Positions 32,259 through 42,900 of a stretch of DNA of 64,000 bases are shown in pieces. Position 1 is the first letter of the stretch. Each line of letters opens with the position of its first letter. The notes beneath the pieces were generated by a model that searched no databases, was not told the DNA's origin, and worked only from the letters and a program-made list of their open reading frames with translations. The position numbers were made by a program, and so were the translations under genes. The DNA is from Bryobacterales bacterium (GTDB taxonomy: Bacteria; Acidobacteriota; Terriglobia; Bryobacterales; Bryobacteraceae), in assembly GCA_003135055.1 (NCBI GenBank), contig PLDF01000083.1:1-64000 (forward strand). The letters are read 5' to 3'.

Positions 32259-32787
32259 TTATGCCCTTCCCCCTCGCCTTGCGCCGGTACGAGACCTCTG
32301 TCTCATCGCCGCATTTTCGAGATACACGACGCCATTGGGGGCCGAGCTACTGATGAATTCAGCGGCAAAAGCGCGCCCGATATCATCCTGCTCAATCGTC
32401 CCAAACGGTCCCGGAACGAGACGCCCCAACCAAGCAACATAGCCCGGCGTGTTAGCATTGCCTGCGATAATTCCCGGGCGAAAATGGCCAGACTTTTGAA
32501 GCCGATACCTTGAACCGTTTCTTCTTTTAACCCATAACTCGCGCATAACGAATCCTGCTTTTCGCTGTGCTTCCCGCTGCCGAGACCAGCGCAAACTGGG
32601 CGACGCCTCCGGCATGGCAACCACGGGCAAAACCACCGACAACCCCAATTTCGAGAGCCTTCAATTCCTCCTCGCTCCACTTCATGCTGCCTTTACCGAC
32701 ACCAACACAGGAGGCTCCATAGACAGGGTCGCCTAGCGCCACCATGCTCAGTGCAAGCTTGGTCACTTCTGCGGGAAACTGGCGCAA
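32259..32787 (-). pseudogene. Frameshifted NAD(P)-dependent epimerase/NmrA-like gene
   Basis: Two adjacent minus-strand frames make up the C-terminal two thirds of an NAD(P)H-binding epimerase. The first (from 32787) gives CHAGGVAQFALVSAAGSTAK, SRIRYARVMG. The second gives KEETVQGIG, then FRPGIIAGNANTPGYVAWLG, RLVPGPFGTIEQDDIGRAFA, AEF and VVYLENAAMRQRSR. 'LVSAAGSTAKS..RY..VMG..E' followed by 'FRPG.I.G' is the usual order, but several frame changes occur between 32480 and 32560. The N-terminal glycine-rich motif was not found. 32788-33054 holds nothing I can support. Confidence 0.6.
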
Positions 32788-33054
32788 CGCCTGTGCGGTA
32801 TTCCGTGGGAGCCCGGCGAGAATTGTCAGGACTACCTGTCACGGATTACCAGCGGCAGGTCCGGCAGTTTCCAGCGAGACGGCATCGTCGGACTGGGGCT
32901 CCTGGTAGCGGGCCTGTTTGTGGCGGGAAACCTCCTGAACGAGTCCGGGCGGTAGGCGTTATTCGCGCATGCGTCGCTCGATGTTGCACGGCTCAATGGC
33001 TTCTTCGCCGTACATCCTCGCGACACATTCCGAACCGAAGGCGACAATAGACTG

Positions 33055-35322
33055 TCAGTCATCGATGTCGTCGAAGATGCTGCGGGTGCCGGGCGAAGGC
33101 GGCTCGGATGCATCCATTTCTCCAAATACGCGCGGCGCGCGTTCTCGCGGTGAGTCGCGTTCAGCCATTTTCTCGGCAATCCACTCGTTGACTGAATCGA
33201 TCTCCTGCTGGATCATCCGCGCAAGTGCGGGCTCGGAAGAGAATTGCTGCTTGAGGGATTTGTACGACTCCAGCAGGGGCTGCATCATGTCTTCGGGACT
33301 TGCGGAGGGGAAGAAGTCGTGCATCCAATGCGATGAGACATCGGAGAGTTTCGGGATCAGGTCGTCATGCACGCGCTTGCGGAACTGCGCCATTTCTTCA
33401 GATGTAAATACACTCTGAATGCCTTTGTTTTCGAGACCATAAAAATCGTCGCCGTCGAATGTGTAGGCCATCACCTTCTCGACAAAGGCTTTGCGATATT
33501 GCTCCGGCAGAACGCCACACTGGTGGAGCCGCACGGCGAGACGGACCTCGGAACAAGCATCAAGGGCGAGGCCGGGATCGGCGACCCTTTTGAGGACCTT
33601 CTCGTCCTCGATGTAGAGCGCAAGGAAGTCCTTCGAACATCGGTAGCTTAGAAAGTCGTCTACGCGGCTTCGGCGGTCGCTCATCGACACATGCGATGCC
33701 GCTTCGTCGGTGCAGTACGTCATGAGGCGCTTGCGGACCAGCGGGAAGAGGCTTTTCGGGATCATGACAGCGCGTTCCAGGCTTACGTCGCCGCAGGTGA
33801 TCTGCGACATGAGCTTGTCGGCGGGGCTGCCTTGTACATAGATGCCGAGCCACTCGGGGTTCTTGAGCAGCAACGAAGCGAAGGCTTCGCCCACGGTCGG
33901 ATGTTTAAAGCGCCAGATAGCGCCGTCGTCGCTTTGGACATACTGAACGAGGCTGCCTTGAAGGCAATCGAGAGCGACGGTACAACCTCCCAGATTGCTT
34001 CCCAGCTTTTCGATCGCTTCGCGCTCCGAAGGCTCCAGCGAAATTGGGCTGTCGAGCGTGCCGCTGCGCATGTAAATGAGCGCCAGCGCCGCTTTGCTGT
34101 CTTCGTCGAGGCCGGTGATGACTTCGTGCAACAGCCGCTCTTGCTTCTCCACAAACTGGTCGATCTCGTCCCGGTCCAGTTCAAGCTCCTGGGTGAACAG
34201 GGGATCGCCCAGGCGCCGCGCGGTTTCGGGGATAAAGCGCTTATGTTCCGCGACGAAGGCCAGATGCGGCTTGACCGCCTTACGAAACTTCTTCGTCTGC
34301 TTTCCAAGCCGAATATGGTTATACAAGATCTGCTGGCGTTCGTCCAAGGTGAGATCGTGTACGTCGATGACAACCTGGCTCTCGCGCAGCAGCGGGAACG
34401 CGCCCTCCTTGAGCTCGTTGCGGGCATGCCGGTAAATGTAATCGCGCGAGGTCATGACGATTTTGCCGCCTTGCCGCAGAATCGCCTTGACCTCTCCGAG
34501 AACGTGATTCCAACGGTGGACAAGGTGCGATTCGAATTGCGTGTCGCCGAAGGCATCGTCAACCCAGAAGAATTGCGCTGGCTCGTCCGTGTTCCAGTGC
34601 TTGATAACCTGGCCTGCATCATTGAGCTTCAGCGTCGAGCAGCCCCACTGGTCAAGCGCCGCGACGGCGAGTATAGAGGCGATTGTCGTTTTCCCCGCCG
34701 CCGGCTCGCCGATCAGCAGCACAAACCCGTGCCGGTCGAGCGCCTCGACAGCACGCCGATAGGCGGAGGTGATCACGACTTTTGAGAGATCCTCGCGCAG
34801 AGATGCCAGCAACGCCTTGGCCTGCCGGTAAGCCCTATCATCGAGAATCTGGCTTAGATCGCCCAGCCCGTAAATGCGCGGCACCATCATGCGCAGGCGC
34901 CTGCGCTCCCGGATTTGGTCGCAGATCCAGGTGCCGCCGAAGATCGCGACAGACTTGACGCCAACGGCTTTGAGTGAGGCCTTGATCTCAGCGGCTGCAG
35001 CGCCCGAGACGCCCGCGTTCGTCATCAGCACATAGCTGTCGCAGAGGTCCCGTTTGACCAGCTTCCCAGCCTTTTTCATTTCGTCGGCGAGATCGGCGGC
35101 GCGAAGGTTGCGCTCGCGCTTGCTCGTAAACTTGCACTGAATGACGAAGTGCCCGGAGAGTCTTTCCTTTGCCTGGCGTTTCCAGGCGCCGACAAAGGCG
35201 CCGTCCTGGCCTGCGTCGGCGCTGGGCAGGAAAGATTCCACAGTCTGGCCTAAGACTTCCCGGCAGACCGTAAGGCACAACTGCTGGAAGCTGTGCCAGC
35301 CCAGATTGTGAAGATCGTACAT
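33055..35322 (-). CDS. Mrr-like nuclease / nSTAND-type NTPase protein
   Basis: A ~755-residue protein. The N-terminal ~130 residues are a restriction-endonuclease-like domain: YDLHNLGWHSFQQLCLTVCR, with the catalytic Asp in SADAGQDGAFVG and the QxK of HFVIQCKFTSK. A P-loop NTPase of the nSTAND3 kind follows: Walker A FVLLIGEPAAGKTTIASIL, Walker B QFFWVDDAFGD and sensor IVMTSRDYIY. The remaining ~350 residues are helical and may sense a phage component. Nuclease-STAND proteins act in antiviral defence as oligomerising sensors (Avs-like). I start at the ATG 35322 with GGAG upstream; ATG 35361 would add 13 residues. The gene stands alone and is divergent from the DISARM region. Confidence 0.75.
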   Translation of the reverse strand: MYDLHNLGWHSFQQLCLTVCREVLGQTVESFLPSADAGQDGAFVGAWKRQAKERLSGHFVIQCKFTSKRERNLRAADLADEMKKAGKLVKRDLCDSYVLMTNAGVSGAAAAEIKASLKAVGVKSVAIFGGTWICDQIRERRRLRMMVPRIYGLGDLSQILDDRAYRQAKALLASLREDLSKVVITSAYRRAVEALDRHGFVLLIGEPAAGKTTIASILAVAALDQWGCSTLKLNDAGQVIKHWNTDEPAQFFWVDDAFGDTQFESHLVHRWNHVLGEVKAILRQGGKIVMTSRDYIYRHARNELKEGAFPLLRESQVVIDVHDLTLDERQQILYNHIRLGKQTKKFRKAVKPHLAFVAEHKRFIPETARRLGDPLFTQELELDRDEIDQFVEKQERLLHEVITGLDEDSKAALALIYMRSGTLDSPISLEPSEREAIEKLGSNLGGCTVALDCLQGSLVQYVQSDDGAIWRFKHPTVGEAFASLLLKNPEWLGIYVQGSPADKLMSQITCGDVSLERAVMIPKSLFPLVRKRLMTYCTDEAASHVSMSDRRSRVDDFLSYRCSKDFLALYIEDEKVLKRVADPGLALDACSEVRLAVRLHQCGVLPEQYRKAFVEKVMAYTFDGDDFYGLENKGIQSVFTSEEMAQFRKRVHDDLIPKLSDVSSHWMHDFFPSASPEDMMQPLLESYKSLKQQFSSEPALARMIQQEIDSVNEWIAEKMAERDSPRERAPRVFGEMDASEPPSPGTRSIFDDIDD

Positions 35323-35506
35323 CAGCCAAGGCGCTCCAATTGTGCAACTGCCTGAAAACATTTTCGCGCAGGTTTGTGTGTTTGGCCGAGCTTAGACTGT
35401 GGGGCGCAGGAGTTCAATGAAGGATGGGGGGCAGGTTATGGCCATTGCCGGAATCGCCGGACTCCTCGTTCTTTGTACAATGTTGCGCGTTCAAGAGGGA
35501 TCAATC

Positions 35507-35740
35507 ATGCCAAATGCAAAAACGAAGGGCGAAACGCGTCTGGAGCGGAGGGAAAAATGGTTCCGCAACGAGCCGTTGTTTTCTGTCTTGATTCTCGTTG
35601 CGACAATCGTGGCCGGTGCCGCCGAGGCCGTACAGCACGGTTCGGACCTGCTTGTCGCCGCCGGCCTCAAACAGGAGAAAACGCTGGAGCTGGCGCGCGA
35701 TACGCCAAGGAGGAGTTCTCACGGCTGGCTGGTGGAAACG
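35507..35740 (+). pseudogene. Remnant of a small single-pass membrane protein
   Basis: The frame MPNAKTKGETRLERREKWFR, NEPLFSVLILVATIVAGAAE, AVQHGSDLLVAAGLKQEKTL looks like a short membrane protein with a charged start and one hydrophobic helix. After about 35700 the sensible continuation (YAKEEFSRLA) is in another frame, suggesting a frameshift. The rest of the open frame up to 36193 runs through the tRNA remnant and is not coding. Confidence 0.35.
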
Positions 35741-35983
35741 GCGTGGCGACGCGGCAACGGTGTGGGCGAAGGTCGGTCGAGATCGCGTGGAATGCGGCTG
35801 ATTCGAACATCGACCGTTTGCCCGGCCAGCAAAAGATCAGGGGTTCTAATCACTCATGGGCGCGCCAAGAATTCAATAGCTTATCGGCACTCACTCCAGA
35901 AACAGCCCATCCATTCACCCACCCACATTCGCTCATTAGGCACCCACATCTACACGAAAACTGGATGTAAGTTGTTGATTTTA

Positions 35984-36031
35984 TGGTGCGCCCGGGCAGA
36001 TTCGAACTGCCGACCTCTTGCTCCGGAGGCA
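35984..36031 (-). other. tRNA-Arg(CCG) 3'-half remnant (att-like site C)
   Basis: On the minus strand the 48 bases run from the anticodon loop CTCCGGA (CCG, Arg) with 3' stem GCAAG, through the T-arm (GGCAG-TTCGAAT-CTGCC), to the acceptor strand CGGGCGC, A and CCA. A GCGCCCG 5' acceptor strand is not found at the proper place. A TAGCTCA resembling the D-arm occurs further along, but D-stem and acceptor pairing fail, so this is not a working tRNA. The acceptor half fits the E. coli tRNA-Arg(CCG) type. The preceding bases share TGTAAGTTrTTG with site B. No integrase is nearby. Confidence 0.7.
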
Positions 36032-36271
36032 ATGCGGCCAGGCGTGAGCTATCATTCGGTGGAACCACTGGGATCATTTCAGCACCTCTCCAGACTGCCT
36101 TTCCGAGAAATTACGGGGGAAGTTTTCTCGCTCACAGTTCTCGCGTGCGAACCCGAAATTCCGTCAACTTTGCGAAGCCAGCATGATCGATGAACGCCCT
36201 TATATAGCACGCCCTGAACTATTGAACGAATTTGACGATCACTCTCGGTGCGCATGGCGCAAGAGAACGCC

Positions 36272-36330
36272 GGGCAAACATTCTCGGAATTTCATTCGTC
36301 CAGCCAACGAAATTCCGAGAATTGTTGCCC
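36272..36330. promoter_or_regulatory. Long inverted repeat upstream of DISARM
   Basis: A perfect 14-base inverted repeat, ATTCTCGGAATTTC (36280-36293) with GAAATTCCGAGAAT (36309-36322), encloses a 15-base loop. Beyond a 2x2 mismatch the arms continue as GGGCAA (36272-36277) and TTGCCC (36325-36330), giving 20 paired positions of 22. It lies 324 bases before drmD, in a region (36032-36653) that otherwise shows no gene. It could be an operator, an attenuator or terminator, or a small mobile repeat. No T-run follows on either side. Confidence 0.55.
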
Positions 36331-36653
36331 CTGGAGATATTGGGCTGGAAATAGTGGATAGACCGCCACCTCCTCTGTCGAAGGCGGAATCTCGTGAGCA
36401 ACCCTTCGTCCTTCGTCGGACCTGGGGCTGACGTGGCGATGTGGCCACTCGGGTAGACGACTGAAATGAAGCGCCTCTTGCCAAGTCGGTGAGCGGAGGT
36501 GGGCGACTCTCGATCGTCACCGCAGTTCAACTGGCCGGCGTCCTGAGTCTGGGTCAACACGACAGGTCATTCTCGCCGGGCGCCGAGGGCCATTTCCCAG
36601 CATCCTCTGTGACAACGCGATAACCTTTAGTATTCTAAGCATTTTCAATAATC

Positions 36654-39600
36654 ATGAGCGTAGCTGCCGCTATCCCAGAAGTCGGCCAGATTGTCCGCGT
36701 GCGCCAACGACTGTACTTGGTGGAGGGCCTGGTTGCGCGCCCCCGGCCGCAAGATTCCACGCTCGTCGAACTCTCCTGCATCGAGGACGACGCTCAAGGG
36801 CAGGAGCTCAAGGTGCTCTGGGAGCGAGAGTTGGACGCGGCGATCCTGACGGGTGAGGAGTGGGCGCGGCTCGCCCAGCGCGGATTCGACCCGCCTGAGT
36901 ACTTCTCCGCCTATCTCAATACCCTCCGGTGGAATTGTGTCACTTCCACCGACGCCACCCTCCTGCAATCCCCTTTCCGTGCGGGTATCCGGCTGGACGC
37001 CTATCAGCTCGAACCACTGAGAAAGGCGTTGCGACTACCACGCGTGAATCTGTTCATTGCCGATGACGTCGGCCTTGGCAAGACCATCGAGGCCGGCTTG
37101 ATCGCGCGCGAATTGCTGATGCGCAAGAAAGTCCGCGAAATCGTGGTAGCGTGTCCGCCGTCGATGCTACTTCAGTGGCAGGAGGAACTTGAACAGCGAT
37201 TTGGCCTTCTCTTCGAGATCTTCGACAAAGACTTCATTGCCCAGATTCGCCGCGAACGAGGCTTCGGGGTCAACCCCTGGACGGCCCATTCCCGCTTTCT
37301 GATTTCCCACCGTCTGTTGATCGACGAGACCTACGCCGGGCCTCTCCGCAACTGGCTCGGGACGTTCCGCCCCGGCACCCTGCTTATCCTCGACGAAGCG
37401 CACCACGCCGCACCATCGAGCGGTCAGCGCTACGCCATCGACTCGCAGATTACGCGAGCGATCCAGGGGCTCTCTCCCAGGTTCGAACACCGATTGTTTC
37501 TATCCGCCACACCGCACAACGGCCATTCGAACAGTTTCACCGCCCTGCTGGAGTTGTTGGATCCGCAGCGCTTCTGCCGCGGCGTCAAAGTGGTCAAGCG
37601 CAACCTGGATGACGTGATGGTGCGCCGCCTCAAGGACGACCTGCGCGAGATCGTTGGCGGATTTCCGAAGCGCCATGTCGTGCAGGTTGATATTTCGGGT
37701 CTGCCCGCCGACTCTCCCGAGCTCCGTATCGCCGCCCTACTGGACCAGTACCGCGCCCTCCGCGAGGAGCGGCTGGCCGGAGAAAGCCGGCGCACGCAGA
37801 GTGCCTCCGGCCTCCTGATCACCGGTCTTCAGCAGAGGCTGTTCTCTTCCATCGAAGCGTTCGCTAAAACGCTGGCGGTCCATCGCAAGACCGTCAAGAA
37901 GCAATGGGAACAGGCGCCGACGGCGCCAGCCGCCACAACATCGCTCGACTTGCTCTCAGAATCGGTAGGAGCGGACGACGAACGAGCCATCCTCTCCGAG
38001 GAGGCGCTCGCCGCAGAGGCCGACGCCCAGATGGAGGCCGCCACCACGGCGACCATCGGACCGACCCAGGATCAATCCTCGAGGTCCCTCTTCGACCGCG
38101 AGCAACAGCTCCTTGACGAAATGACGGAACTTGCAGACAAGGCCCGCTTCCAGCCCGATGGACGGGTAAAGAAGCTGGTGGAGTGGATTCGCGCCGAACA
38201 GCTCAAAGACGGTAAGCACTGGACCGATATTCGCGTCATCATCTTCACGGAGTACGACGACACCAAGCGCTATCTCCTCAATCAGCTGAACGCAATCATC
38301 GATCAATCCGACCGCGCTGAGGAGCGCATCGCCGTGTACCATGGCCCGACCCCGGCTGCTGAGCGCGAGACCATCAAGAGAGCCTTCAACGCAGATCCGA
38401 AGCAGCATCCACTGCGGATTTTGATCGCCACTGACGCGGCGCGCGAGGGTCTCAACTTGCAAGCCCATTGCTGGAATCTTTTCCATTTCGACGTTCCCTG
38501 GAACCCCGGGCGCATGGAGCAGCGCAACGGTCGTATCGACCGCAAGCTGCAGCCCAGCCCCGATGTCTACTGCCATTACTTTTTCTACACGCAGCGGCCT
38601 GAGGATCGAATCCTGAAGGTGCTAGTCGAAAAGACCAAGCGCATCCAGGAGGAACTTGGATCGCTCTCACAAGTCATCGAAAGTCGCCTGGAAACGCTGA
38701 TGAAGAACGGCATCCGCCGCCGCGATCTCTCGACTCTCGAACAGCAAATCCGCGATGCTGACATCGAGAAGGAACGCCGTGAGACCATGGCGGACGAACT
38801 GGAAGCCGCCCGCGAGCGGCAGGACGCCCTCCGCGAACAGATTGACCGCCTCCGCGGCATGCTCAATCGCTCGCGCCAGGCCGTCGCCTTCCAGGAAGAC
38901 CACTTCCGTGCCGCCATCTCCTGTGGACTTCGCATCGCAGGTTCCGAGCCACTCGGCGCCCAAGCCGCCAGCGGAACTCCGACGGCCATTCATGGCCCAA
39001 CGCAGTACACCTTCCCCGCGATCGACCAGCGCGATGGAGCCGATCCCACCTGGGCCGCCACGCTGGACGCCCTGCGAAAGCCGCGCGATCGAGGCGAGCG
39101 TCTATGGGAGTGGCGCCGCAACGCACCCATCCGGCCGGTAGTCTTTGAGGACCCGGGAATCGTTACGGATGAGGTGGTGCATCTTCACCTGGAGCACCCG
39201 GTCGTCCGCCGTCTGTTGTCCCGGTTTGTCTCCCAGGGCTTCGTACATCACGATCTGTCTCGCGCCTGCTTGAGCCAGACCAACGACGCCATTCCGCGCG
39301 TGATCCTGCTGGGGCGATTGGCACTCTATGGCCCCGGGGCAGCCCGCCTTCACGAAGAGATCATTCCCGTGACGGCCCGCTGGCGCGAGTCCACCCGAAC
39401 GGAGCCGCTCACTCCTTACGCGCGCACTGCCGAAACCGAAACGTTGCGGCTGCTCGATGATGCCCTGATGGCTCCGCGCGATCACCGTCTCAATGAAACC
39501 ATACGCCGTCAACTGTTGGAATCGGTAACCCGCGACATCCAGGACCTTTTGCCTCACCTCGAAACTCGGGCTCGGGAATACGAACAGGATGCTCGCACCG

Positions 39601-39896
39601 CTCTCGGTAAACGCGCGGACGCCGAGGCCAAAGCCATGCGAGAGATCCTCGATCTGCAACAGACCCACCTGCTCTCCACCATCAGCGCTCACGACAAGAG
39701 CCTTCAGTTGTTGCTCGATTTCAACGATGACGAACGCCGTCAGAAGGAGCATGACCGGCGCTACTGGGAGACACGCCTCGGCGAATTGCATCGCGAACGT
39801 GAGACAGAGCCCGAGCGTATTCGTGCCCTTTATGAAGTGAAGGCCCGCCGCGTCGAACCCATCGGCCTTGTCTATCTGTGGCCGGTGACCAACTAA
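36654..39896 (+). CDS. drmD: DISARM SNF2-type helicase DrmD
   Basis: A 1080-residue SWI2/SNF2-family helicase. N-terminal lobe: Walker A FIADDVGLGKTIEAGLIARE (~residue 136), VACPPSMLLQWQEELEQRFG, DEAH-box LLILDEAHHAAPSSG and motif III FLSATPHNGHSNSFTALLEL. C-terminal lobe: IRVIIFTEYDDTKRYLLNQL, IATDAAREGLNLQAHCWN and the arginine-finger motif DVPWNPGRMEQRNGRIDR. The long C-terminal part is helical and charged. It is the signature gene of class 1 DISARM and heads the operon drmD-drmMI-drmA-drmB-drmC. In DISARM the helicases probably act on incoming phage DNA. The next gene starts 6 bases after its stop. Confidence 0.9.
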   Translation: MSVAAAIPEVGQIVRVRQRLYLVEGLVARPRPQDSTLVELSCIEDDAQGQELKVLWERELDAAILTGEEWARLAQRGFDPPEYFSAYLNTLRWNCVTSTDATLLQSPFRAGIRLDAYQLEPLRKALRLPRVNLFIADDVGLGKTIEAGLIARELLMRKKVREIVVACPPSMLLQWQEELEQRFGLLFEIFDKDFIAQIRRERGFGVNPWTAHSRFLISHRLLIDETYAGPLRNWLGTFRPGTLLILDEAHHAAPSSGQRYAIDSQITRAIQGLSPRFEHRLFLSATPHNGHSNSFTALLELLDPQRFCRGVKVVKRNLDDVMVRRLKDDLREIVGGFPKRHVVQVDISGLPADSPELRIAALLDQYRALREERLAGESRRTQSASGLLITGLQQRLFSSIEAFAKTLAVHRKTVKKQWEQAPTAPAATTSLDLLSESVGADDERAILSEEALAAEADAQMEAATTATIGPTQDQSSRSLFDREQQLLDEMTELADKARFQPDGRVKKLVEWIRAEQLKDGKHWTDIRVIIFTEYDDTKRYLLNQLNAIIDQSDRAEERIAVYHGPTPAAERETIKRAFNADPKQHPLRILIATDAAREGLNLQAHCWNLFHFDVPWNPGRMEQRNGRIDRKLQPSPDVYCHYFFYTQRPEDRILKVLVEKTKRIQEELGSLSQVIESRLETLMKNGIRRRDLSTLEQQIRDADIEKERRETMADELEAARERQDALREQIDRLRGMLNRSRQAVAFQEDHFRAAISCGLRIAGSEPLGAQAASGTPTAIHGPTQYTFPAIDQRDGADPTWAATLDALRKPRDRGERLWEWRRNAPIRPVVFEDPGIVTDEVVHLHLEHPVVRRLLSRFVSQGFVHHDLSRACLSQTNDAIPRVILLGRLALYGPGAARLHEEIIPVTARWRESTRTEPLTPYARTAETETLRLLDDALMAPRDHRLNETIRRQLLESVTRDIQDLLPHLETRAREYEQDARTALGKRADAEAKAMREILDLQQTHLLSTISAHDKSLQLLLDFNDDERRQKEHDRRYWETRLGELHRERETEPERIRALYEVKARRVEPIGLVYLWPVTN

Positions 39897-39901
39897 CCAC
39901 C

Positions 39902-42900
39902 ATGGCGAAGTCCCCGGAACAGCTCGCGCATGAGCAGTGGCTCGGCTACATCCAGCCTGAAGGGTTGGTAGTCTCTATTCCGGCCCTGCTGGAAGCCCGT
40001 GCGCACATCAACCAGAACTTCCTACCCCGCCACCGCGCGCTGCTCGAATTCCTGCCCAAGGACCGCACCGGCCAGCCCATCGGTGAACTGCCGGGCTTTC
40101 TCCCGTTCGCTGAATCCATTCTCGGTTGGTCGCAAGCCGACATCGCTGGAGCACCGCAAGGGCCGGCTCTGCCCGACACGCTTCAGTTTTACCTGCGGGA
40201 TTATGGCGAGACCCTGCAGCCGACCTATGCCGTGCGCGACTCGGCCCGCGACGACTCGGACTGGCTGCTACTGATTGAGGAACTGCCCGGTGTTCAGGAT
40301 TTCGATACCGCCATCCCCACCGGCATCCGGCAATGGCAGGCCAGCCCGCAAGCTCGCTTTGAGCGCCTGCTGCGAGAGACGAAAGTGCCAGCCGGACTGC
40401 TGGTCAACCAACAAGCCATCCGCCTGGTCTACGCTCCACGGGGCGAATCGAGCGGTTTTCTCACCTTCCGCATTCCTGAAATGATCCAAGTCGCGGGACG
40501 GCCGCTCTTCGCCGCCCTCGACATGCTGCTGTCCGCCGACCGCCTCTTCGTTGTCGAGAGGAAGGAGCAACTCCCGGCGATTCTTGCCGCCAGCCGTAAA
40601 TACCAGAACGTCGTCTCGACACGCCTGGCTGGGCAGGTGTTGGCCGCGCTGTACGAATTGCTGCGAGGCTTCCAGGCGGGCCATGACCAGTCGTCGGGCC
40701 AGTTACTGAAAGACGTGCTGGCGAACGATCCCCATCAGGTCTACCAGGGCCTGCTCACGGTGCTGCTGCGGCTGGTCTTCATCCTCTTTGCCGAGGATCG
40801 CGGCCTGCTCTCGACCGATCCCATCTACACCAACCACTACGGCATCGGCGGTCTCTTCGAGCGGCTCCGCGCCGACGCTGCCCGCTACCCCGACACCATG
40901 GATCAGCGCTTCGGAGCCTGGGCGCAACTCCTCACGCTGTTCCGCCTCATCTATGATGGCGGCAGTCACGGGCCCAAGTTCGATCTGCCCGCGCGCCGCG
41001 GCTACCTCTTCGATCCCAGCCGCTACGCCTTCCTCGAAGGCCGCCAAGCTGCAGAAGACTCTATCGCCATTCCCCGCATCTCGGACGGCGTACTCCATCG
41101 CGTACTCGAGAACCTGCTCATCCTCGACGGCGAACGGCTCAGCTACCGCAATCTCGATGTTGAACAGATCGGCAGCGTCTACGAGGCTGTCATGGGCTTC
41201 ACTCTTGAGGTAGCTGCGGGACCTGCCATCGCGATCACCTCGCCGAAGAAGGCGAAAGGCGGGGCACCCGTCACCATTAACCTGGACGAACTGCTTCGAG
41301 CCGCGCCCGCCAAACGCGGCGAGTGGTTGCAGAAAGCCACCGGCCAGAAACTCGCCCCAAAGGCGGCGGCTGCACTGAAATCCGCTGCTTCGCTCGCCGA
41401 TCTGTTGGCCGCGCTCGACCGCAAGATCGAGAAAGACCTGACGCCCGCCGTGGTCCCTGCCGGCTCCATGATCTTCCAGCCGTCACCCGAACGCCGCCGC
41501 AGCGGATCCCACTATACGCCCCGGTCGCTCACCAGCCCCATTGTCGAAGCCGCCTTGGCTCCCGTACTTCAGCAACTCGGCCCCGAGCCGACATCGGAAC
41601 AGATTCTCGATCTCAAGGTCTGTGACCCAGCCATGGGCTCAGGCGCATTCCTTGTGGAAGCCTGCCGGCAGTTGGGCGAGCACTTGCTCGAAGCCTGGCG
41701 CCGCGAAGATTCCCTTCCGCCGATTCCTCCGGACGAGGAAGAACTGCTCCATGCCCGCCGTGTGATCGCCCAGCGCTGTCTGTACGGTGTGGACAGGAAC
41801 AAAATGGCTGTTGATCTCGCCAAGCTTTCCCTTTGGCTGGCGACGCTTGCCAAGGAGCACCCCTTCACGTTCCTCGACCATGCGCTGCGCGATGGCGATT
41901 CGTTGGTCGGTTTCACCACTCGGCAGATCAGTTACTTCGACTGGTCTCAGAGCCCTCAACAGGACATCTTCGGCAAACGCTTCCAGGAAAGGTTAGAACG
42001 CGTTCTTCGCAATAGAGCCGTCATTATTAACTCCCCGGACACCATTCCGTACGAGACTCAGCAGCAGCGTTTGCGGAAGGCGGACGAGTACTTGATGGAT
42101 GCCCGCCTCACCGGTGACCTGCTAGTGGCAGGGTTCTTTTCGGCATCGAAGCCAAAGGCGAGGGAAAAGGAGCGGCTCGCTAAAGGCGCGCTTCTCAAGC
42201 GAGCGCTTGAGAAGATTACAGATCTCGATGCCGACGATGAGATCCAGGGCATCGCGCGAGCGCTCCGTGCTCAGGGCGTCACGCCCTTCCATTGGGAAAT
42301 CGAGTTTCCAGAAGTCTTTCGTTTGGGCGGTTTCGACGTGATCGTCGGCAACCCTCCCTTTGCCGGCAAGAATACGATCATAGAAGGCAATGCCACCTAT
42401 TATATGGACTGGCTGAAGTTGATTCATGCCGAGTCCCACGGCAACTCGGACCTGGCTGCGCACTTCTTCCGGCGAGCATTCACTTTGCTCAAGCCGGGAG
42501 GCTGCTTTGGCCTGATCGCTACGAACACTATCGGACAGGGCGATACGCGATCCACTGGGCTGCGCTGGATCTGCGGGAATGGCGGTGTCATCTATCACGC
42601 GCGCAAGCGCTACAAGTGGCCGGGACAGGCGGCGGTGGTGGTCAGCGTCGTGCATGTGCACAAAGGCCCGCTTGAGCGCCCGTACTATCTCGACGGCCGC
42701 GCGGTGGAGCGCATAACAGCCTATCTGTTCCATGCTGGTGGTAGCGAAGATCCCGAGACACTGGTGGCCAATGAGGATAAGAGTTTTCAAGGGAGTATCG
42801 TTCTCGGTATGGGCTTTACCTTTGACGATAGCGATAGCAAAGGCGTCGCTTCGTCGTTGGCCGAGATGCACCGCTTGATCGCGAAAGACTCGCGCAATGC

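Noticed and set aside
33691-34785. 364-codon plus-strand frame inside the nuclease-NTPase gene
   Set aside because: It lies opposite the Walker A/B region of the minus-strand gene and has no recognisable domain.
35984-36080. A complete tRNA-Arg gene
   Set aside because: The 3' half is good, but no 5' acceptor strand or D-stem pairs with it.
35741-36193. Continuation of the plus-strand frame as a 264-residue protein
   Set aside because: It runs through the tRNA remnant, and the translation is not protein-like after about 35700.
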